Positions 58,749 to 64,000 of a DNA stretch of 64,000 bases are shown here, piece by piece (position 1 is the first letter of the stretch; every line of letters starts with the position of its first letter). The stretch comes from Adineta vaga (taxonomy: Eukaryota > Rotifera). The stretch is taken from positions 11,842,001-11,906,000 of the forward strand of contig CP075495.1 in assembly GCA_021613535.1 (NCBI GenBank). The letters are read 5' to 3'. The translations under genes were made by a program, and so were the position numbers. The notes under the pieces are model-generated. The model worked only from the letters and a program-made list of their open reading frames with translations, did no database searches and was not told the origin of the DNA.

Positions 58749-61380
58749 ATGTCGATCATATATATACTTAGAATTCTTCTTATTTTTGGTGTCTGTGATA
58801 TTTTATTTCAATTTGTTCAAACTTCAGAAGGTGAAAATCGTCTTGTACATTATTTATTTTCTGAACAAGGTTACAATCCACTTGTACGACCAACTCAACA
58901 CTCAAATGAAACAGTTCTCGTTTCATTTGGTCTTCTATTAGTTCAATTAATTCATGTAATGTTTTGATTTAGTCTTGATATTTACAAATTGACTTTCTTA
59001 GGTCTATGAAAAAGAACAAATTATGAAAACAAATACATGGTTACATATGAAATGGTGAGTGAATGATGATTATATATTGAAGAATCATTGAAATAATGAC
59101 TTTAGGTATGATCCACAATTACGATGGAATCCTGAACGATATGGTTTGAAGATTTTTGTATTTGGAATATTGATTATATATTCCTCTCGTTTCATTAGGA
59201 GGTGTCGATCAAATCAGTGTACCTTATACAAATGTTTGGACACCAGTGAGTTAAAATAATCTTTATTGATAAACATCAACGTATCCAATCAGTTGTGCAT
59301 AATGAATGTTTAACTGTAGAAACGTTCATTGAAATTGTTCATTTATATTTAACAAAGCTTTGATTCATATTTCATCTATGAGAAGATAGTTATTTAAAAC
59401 AAAACTAATTTCAAATATATTCATTATCTTTCTGAAACTATATTTGACATCATACGTCTAATAAATATCAAATCAATATTTGCTAAAGAAAAGATGAATA
59501 GTACGATCGGCTGATTTAGTTTATGCTTCAAAAATCTAACAAAAAACTTTCTGATGTTTCGGTATATACGTAGATTTAGGTTATAGATCTTTGAATATTC
59601 TACCGATAAAATACATTCATACTCTTATTATTTGTAGGATGTTGTCTTATTCAATAATGCAGGTAAAAATGCTTCATATAAACATATAATTTCCTAGTTT
59701 TTATTTATATAATTCATAGATGGAAATTATGAAGTTTCATTCAAATCCAAAGTAGTTCATTACATACAGGTGAAGTTCAATGGATTCCGCCTGCAATCTA
59801 TAAATCTTCTTGTCGAATTGATGTGAAATTCTTTCCATTTGATACACAAAGATGTGAAATGCGTTTTGCATCATGGACATACAATGCTCGAGAAGTAGCA
59901 TTTACTCATTACAGTGAAGAACGCGAAAAAAATTTTGAAATAACAAAATTATTAACACAACAAGCAATCAGTGTTACTAGTGATGAACCATACAAAGATG
60001 ATTATCTTGAAAGTGGAACATGGGATGTTATAAGTGTATGAAGAAAATGTTCAAATAAATTCAACTATTCGTTCTTTTCTTTTCTCTTTAGATTCCAAGT
60101 AAATTTGTTCATTATTATTCGAATGCATCAAGTTTATCACCTGATTACATTGAAATTGTATTTTCGATTGAAATGAGTCGTAAAACATTATATTATACGG
60201 TTAATTTAATTGTTCCAACAGGTTTAATGGGCATTCTTATATGTATTGTTTTCTGTTTACCAACGGCAGCTGGAGAAAAGATGACACTCTGCATGTCAAT
60301 ACTTTTAGCTTTAAATCTCTTTCAACTTCTTGTTACAAAAATTTTACCACCAACATCCGCTGTTGTTCCATTGATAGCAAAATATTTACTTTTTACATTT
60401 TCACTAAATGTTCTTGTCATCGGTAAATTGAAGATGAAATTCATCATTTGTAAATATTTCATTTGTTTCTTTCTTTCTTTAAGTTAATACTGTTATTATA
60501 ACAAATTTCTATTATCGTACACCGATGACTCATACAATGCCTGGTTGGGTACGACGATTTTTTATTCATATCCTTCCACGTTTATTATGGATGGAATCTC
60601 CCAAATTAAAAGCAAAACGTCAACAATATGAAATGACAACAATAATGAATAAGATGGAAAAATCAGTGATTCTTCAAAATCCTATTCATACTATAGATGA
60701 AACAGTTCAAACAAAACCTAATTCAAAAACAAAAACAACACATAGTCCTAAGGTAATTATCTACTGACAAGAGAACTTTCAAATAAAACATGAATTTTTA
60801 TTCTTTTACAGGAACAACGTCCTAATCGTGAATCTGATGCTTCATTAGTTACTTATATGAATGATAAACGTCGAACATCGACTCTTCTTCTAAAACCAAT
60901 GGCCTATTCTAAACCTTCGAGTTTTCAAAATCCCAAACGAAAATACTTTTTTTTCGAAGAAGAAAAACGTCTGGTTCCTGTACATTCAAAATCTAAACCG
61001 AAACAAAGTCGTCATCAATTACAAGTTGAACAAATGCGACGAGAATTAACTCAAGCTCTAGAAAATATTCGTTATATTGCTACACATTGTGAACAAGAAT
61101 CTTTAATTGAATCTGTACGTGATGAATGGAAATTTATTGCAACAGTTATTGATCGTCTACAATTTGTGATCTTTTTAACAGTAACTATATGTGGATCATT
61201 TGCTTTACTTTCTGAAGTATGTAAAAATAGTTTTGTCTTTCATGGATTTATTTATTTATTTCTATGTTTATATAGGGATCATATGTCTTTCGATTTGGTT
61301 CGTCTGATTCACAAAAACTTATACGATTTTCCAATCCTAATACGACCGTTCATGAATTAACTCGAACAGCTCGAAACTAG
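58749..61380 (+). CDS. Nicotinic acetylcholine receptor-like Cys-loop channel subunit (non-alpha), with a one-base frame break
   Basis: Ten exons: 58749-58955, 59002-59054, 59106-59143, 59199-59245, 59638-59662, 59720-60035, 60092-60422, 60484-60752, 60812-61216, 61276-61380. With one base restored in exon 6 the product is 598 residues. Order: signal peptide, [76 protein letters not shown], the Cys-loop (Cys at about 155 and 169), FASWTYN, then TM1, TM2 ([17 protein letters not shown]), TM3, a long cytoplasmic loop and TM4. GEK before TM2 predicts cation selectivity. Loop C has no vicinal Cys pair, so it would be a non-alpha (complementary) subunit. Exon 6 is one base short between SFKSKV and HTGEVQW (around 59755-59758). 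The TTG at 58737 upstream of the ATG is not needed. Confidence 0.88.
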
Positions 61381-64000
61381 TTTGAATTCTGTGTTTCTAT
61401 CTTCACATTTTATAGTAGTAGAATATGTATGCCTTAACATTTTGATGATCAAAACCGATGTCATCTGTTAAAATTTTATATAATATTTTGAAGAGATAAT
61501 TAGAAGGGAAGTTATCTTCAATATGTTTTGATAAATGTAAGGTGTTTGATCACACCTAATCCGACAAATTCTTGATGTTTATATGTACTAACACTTTTTT
61601 GACAAAATGTTCAATGTGTCGGTATGTGACGCCCTCTTCAGTTGTCATCGAATATTCTACACATCTATTAAGTTAGAAAGACTGTATTGTCATTTCTCCT
61701 TCTAATAATATGGAAAAGTTTGATTGAGTTAGAAGTATTGAATAGAATTCATCTGTACATTTAATACTTTGTACAAACAACGTTTCTTTTTCACATTTAT
61801 CATTTGCACATTGGAATCAATTTTCATTATTCCCTAAAGTCTTCTTCGTAAATTGATTTCTTAAAATATGCTTAATGAAAACAATTTCACATAAAATGAC
61901 CATCGTTCATCTTTTAACATGAAATGACAAACGAACATTTTGACAAGTTAATAGTTAGTTTCATTGTCAACATATTAATCAATAAAATATCATTCTCAAT
62001 CACCACTCTTAATGATCTAAATTTCTAACTTTGATCTGCTCATTCAAATCTTGCTATAGAACTTTCTCTCTCCCAAAAACAAAATACGATCATGTCGTTG
62101 AATACAAACAATCTATCAACACATGAATTTTTAATCTTTTCATAGACAACATTCCAAAAAAGAATGTATGTTGCTACATAATACTATCACAACACACACA
62201 CACCCTAGGCTATTCATTGCGATGAAATGGATATTTGATTTCATAGAAGTATCACAATAACAAATGTAGAAGAAACGATTTGATTTTTCTGAAAAATCTC
62301 TACATATGTCAAATAGACATACATTTGATCTCAGCTGGATATCTAATTGTGAATGAACATGAGAAAAGAAACGAAAGAAAGATGAACATTGAACATATTT
62401 GTTTTGATTGTAAATGAGAATATGACTGTAAAAACACGACTGTCGTCCTTCTGTCTGTTTAAACACAGTAGGTATTCAATATTCTTCATTGATCACAATA
62501 GGAAATCTAATTGATGACAACAGACAGACAGATAGACAGACAGACTGATAGATAGATAATATGTATATAAGAAAAGTATTATTTTTGCTTGCCGAATCCG
62601 ATCGATTGATCGATTCATTGAAAAGACGAAGATGTTCGGTTGTCTATCAATCAGTCAATCAGTCAGTCAGTCATTGTAACGATCACATTGTTTTTAATCT
62701 TTTAATAACAAGGAAAAAGATTTTCTTTTCTCTTGAAGTCGTGCAACAATATCGCTCGATTAGTTTTTATTGTCATTTGACTGAGTTCATTTTGATGAGA
62801 TTTTCTTCTTTTTCGTTGTCAAATTGAAACGTTCAATCAAGTGTGACAAACATGTTCAATAAAGAAATGACAGAGAAATGGCTTGTTTCAATTTTGGATT
62901 TAAATACACGCGTCATTACTCACTGAACTCATTTGATATGCACATACATAAAGAACAAATGAAAGATGAGCGGATTCGTTTTTTTCTTCTTGTACATTTC
63001 AACATACAGGTGCAGGAAATACGTTCAAAATGACTAGTTGATGATAGTCTGAAGGCTATATGAACAAATTCATTTGGAATAACATCAAACAGACATTAAA
63101 CAAGAGAGAAAAAACTTTATTCATACTGGGAATATGTTCAGTCATTGTTCATAGATATCCTTAAGTGTTCTACTCGGAAGAATGATATGTTTTTCTTTCT
63201 TCTCTTTTAATGACCTTGTTATTCCATAAGTATTCATTGAATATCTACTTCCTTGACAAAACTAATTTTTTCAATAGAAAATAGTCTGTTGTCACATCAA
63301 TGAACAGCAGTAGACATATGTACTAATGAGTTGTTCACACCTGTATGAGAGACGCCGAGACATCGACAAAGTACCGTTTGATCGTATATACACATACATA
63401 CATTTTATGTATATAAATAGCTTAGTTCTTTCGTTCTAATCTCTTTTTTCATTCATGTTTGTTGTCAAACAATTGACAATCGAGAAATGTATCGATCAAA
63501 ACGAAAGAAACCAGAGATCATTTACAACAATTTTGATTTCTTTAACTAAAAGAAAAAAGTTAAATTTGATAGATGACAGAGACATGATGTCAAGGATCTA
63601 AAACATCATTTCAATCATGTATATAAACATACACACACATTATTTATGTTTGTGACAAAGACACACAAAAAAATGCACAAATAGCCTTGAGCTTTTCACT
63701 CTTTTGCATGTTTATATAAATTCTTCGAAAGTTTTTTTACTCGTCGCCTGTTTATTCAACAGATGTGCTTCTAATTGTGATCGAGGCGTGTATATATTGA
63801 ACGAGAATAAGGAGGAGATTGAACAAAAAAAGGAAATAGCAAAAACAAGACATTGACAAACACGCACATGTATGCACACGCGCGCACGGAAATCGTTAAT
63901 TTTAGACAACGAGAAATCGCCCTAAAGCTTCATTCCACTTTATGTCTAAACAGTGACATATATACATCGAAGAATAAAGGTCAATATAGTATTTAATGTT
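61381..64000. other. Terminal spacer, no gene seen
   Basis: About 2.6 kb to the window edge with no supported coding or RNA gene. It includes a GACA/GATA tetranucleotide cluster (62519-62558), a TCAG/TCAA cluster (62647-62673) and an alternating purine-pyrimidine stretch (63858-63888). Short frames have no recognisable similarity. Confidence 0.5.
62519..62558. repeat. GACA/GATA tetranucleotide repeat
   Basis: Interspersed CAGA and GATA units. A related TCAG/TCAA tetranucleotide array lies about 90 bp downstream (62647-62673). Confidence 0.85.

Noticed and set aside
59752-59769. Explaining the receptor frame change by an 18-nt intron GTAGTT...ACAG
   Set aside because: Too short to splice, and its removal does not give the required frame.
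62140-62466. 108-codon minus-strand frame in the terminal spacer
   Set aside because: No similarity, no leader and no splice partner. Composition is the same as the surrounding non-coding DNA.
1-64000. Transposons, tRNA, rRNA, CRISPR or telomeric repeats
   Set aside because: Looked for transposase or reverse-transcriptase motifs, long terminal or inverted repeats, tRNA T-arm signatures and TG-rich telomere arrays by eye and found none that could be supported.

Overview
The window is nuclear DNA from a small AT-rich animal genome. Most genes are split by very short GT-AG introns (about 45-75 nt), intergenic spacers are compact, and the gene set is clearly metazoan (BCL-2 family, adiponectin-receptor-like, Cys-loop receptor, peptide GPCR, LARP1, CUL5, CSDE1). 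Tiny introns, low GC, dense gene packing and pyrimidine-rich 3' splice-like sites just upstream of several start codons fit a bdelloid rotifer, an animal group with spliced-leader trans-splicing. That assignment is inference; no taxon-diagnostic sequence such as rRNA is present.

Layout. 0-10 kb: 3' part of a MAP3K4-like kinase (+), intronless mitochondrial rRNA methyltransferase MRM1 (+), a small spliced hypothetical gene, and a peptide-type GPCR (+). 10-22 kb: a dense head-to-tail plus-strand block of LARP1 (16 exons), prohibitin-1, ABHD18, epsilon-tubulin and acid ceramidase, with the last two only 113 bp apart. 22-26 kb: ribosomal protein uL16/RPL10 (-) divergent from an RWD + MJ1316 + 2H-phosphoesterase protein (+) resembling LENG9. 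27-36 kb: a one-exon membrane protein with a C-terminal PPxY motif (-), CSDE1/UNR (+), a YCII-domain protein (+) and an adiponectin receptor (-). 36-49 kb: a CCP1/AGTPBP1-type tubulin deglutamylase (+, 23 exons) with a small secreted-protein gene nested antisense in its first intron, a chain of micro-exons at 43.4-43.7 kb, and cullin-5 (-, 16 exons). 49-64 kb: IMP dehydrogenase (+), a BCL-2-like protein (+), a putatively N-myristoylated protein (+), an eight-cysteine secreted peptide (+), a nicotinic-receptor-like subunit (+), then 2.6 kb with no gene seen.

The genes are not a pathway. They are mostly housekeeping genes (translation control, ribosome, mitochondria, purine synthesis, ubiquitin ligase, cilia/tubulin) with a few lineage-variable secreted or membrane genes between them. 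Exon phases were summed for the spliced models I call complete. Twelve close exactly (LARP1, PHB1, TUBE1, ASAH1, RPL10, the LENG9-like gene, CSDE1, ADIPOR, CCP1, IMPDH, BCL2-like and GPCR). Three genes (ABHD18, CUL5 twice, nicotinic-like receptor) close only if one base is added at one precise place each. This marks four single-base deletions, either assembly indels or real lesions. I saw no transposon, rRNA, tRNA or CRISPR array.
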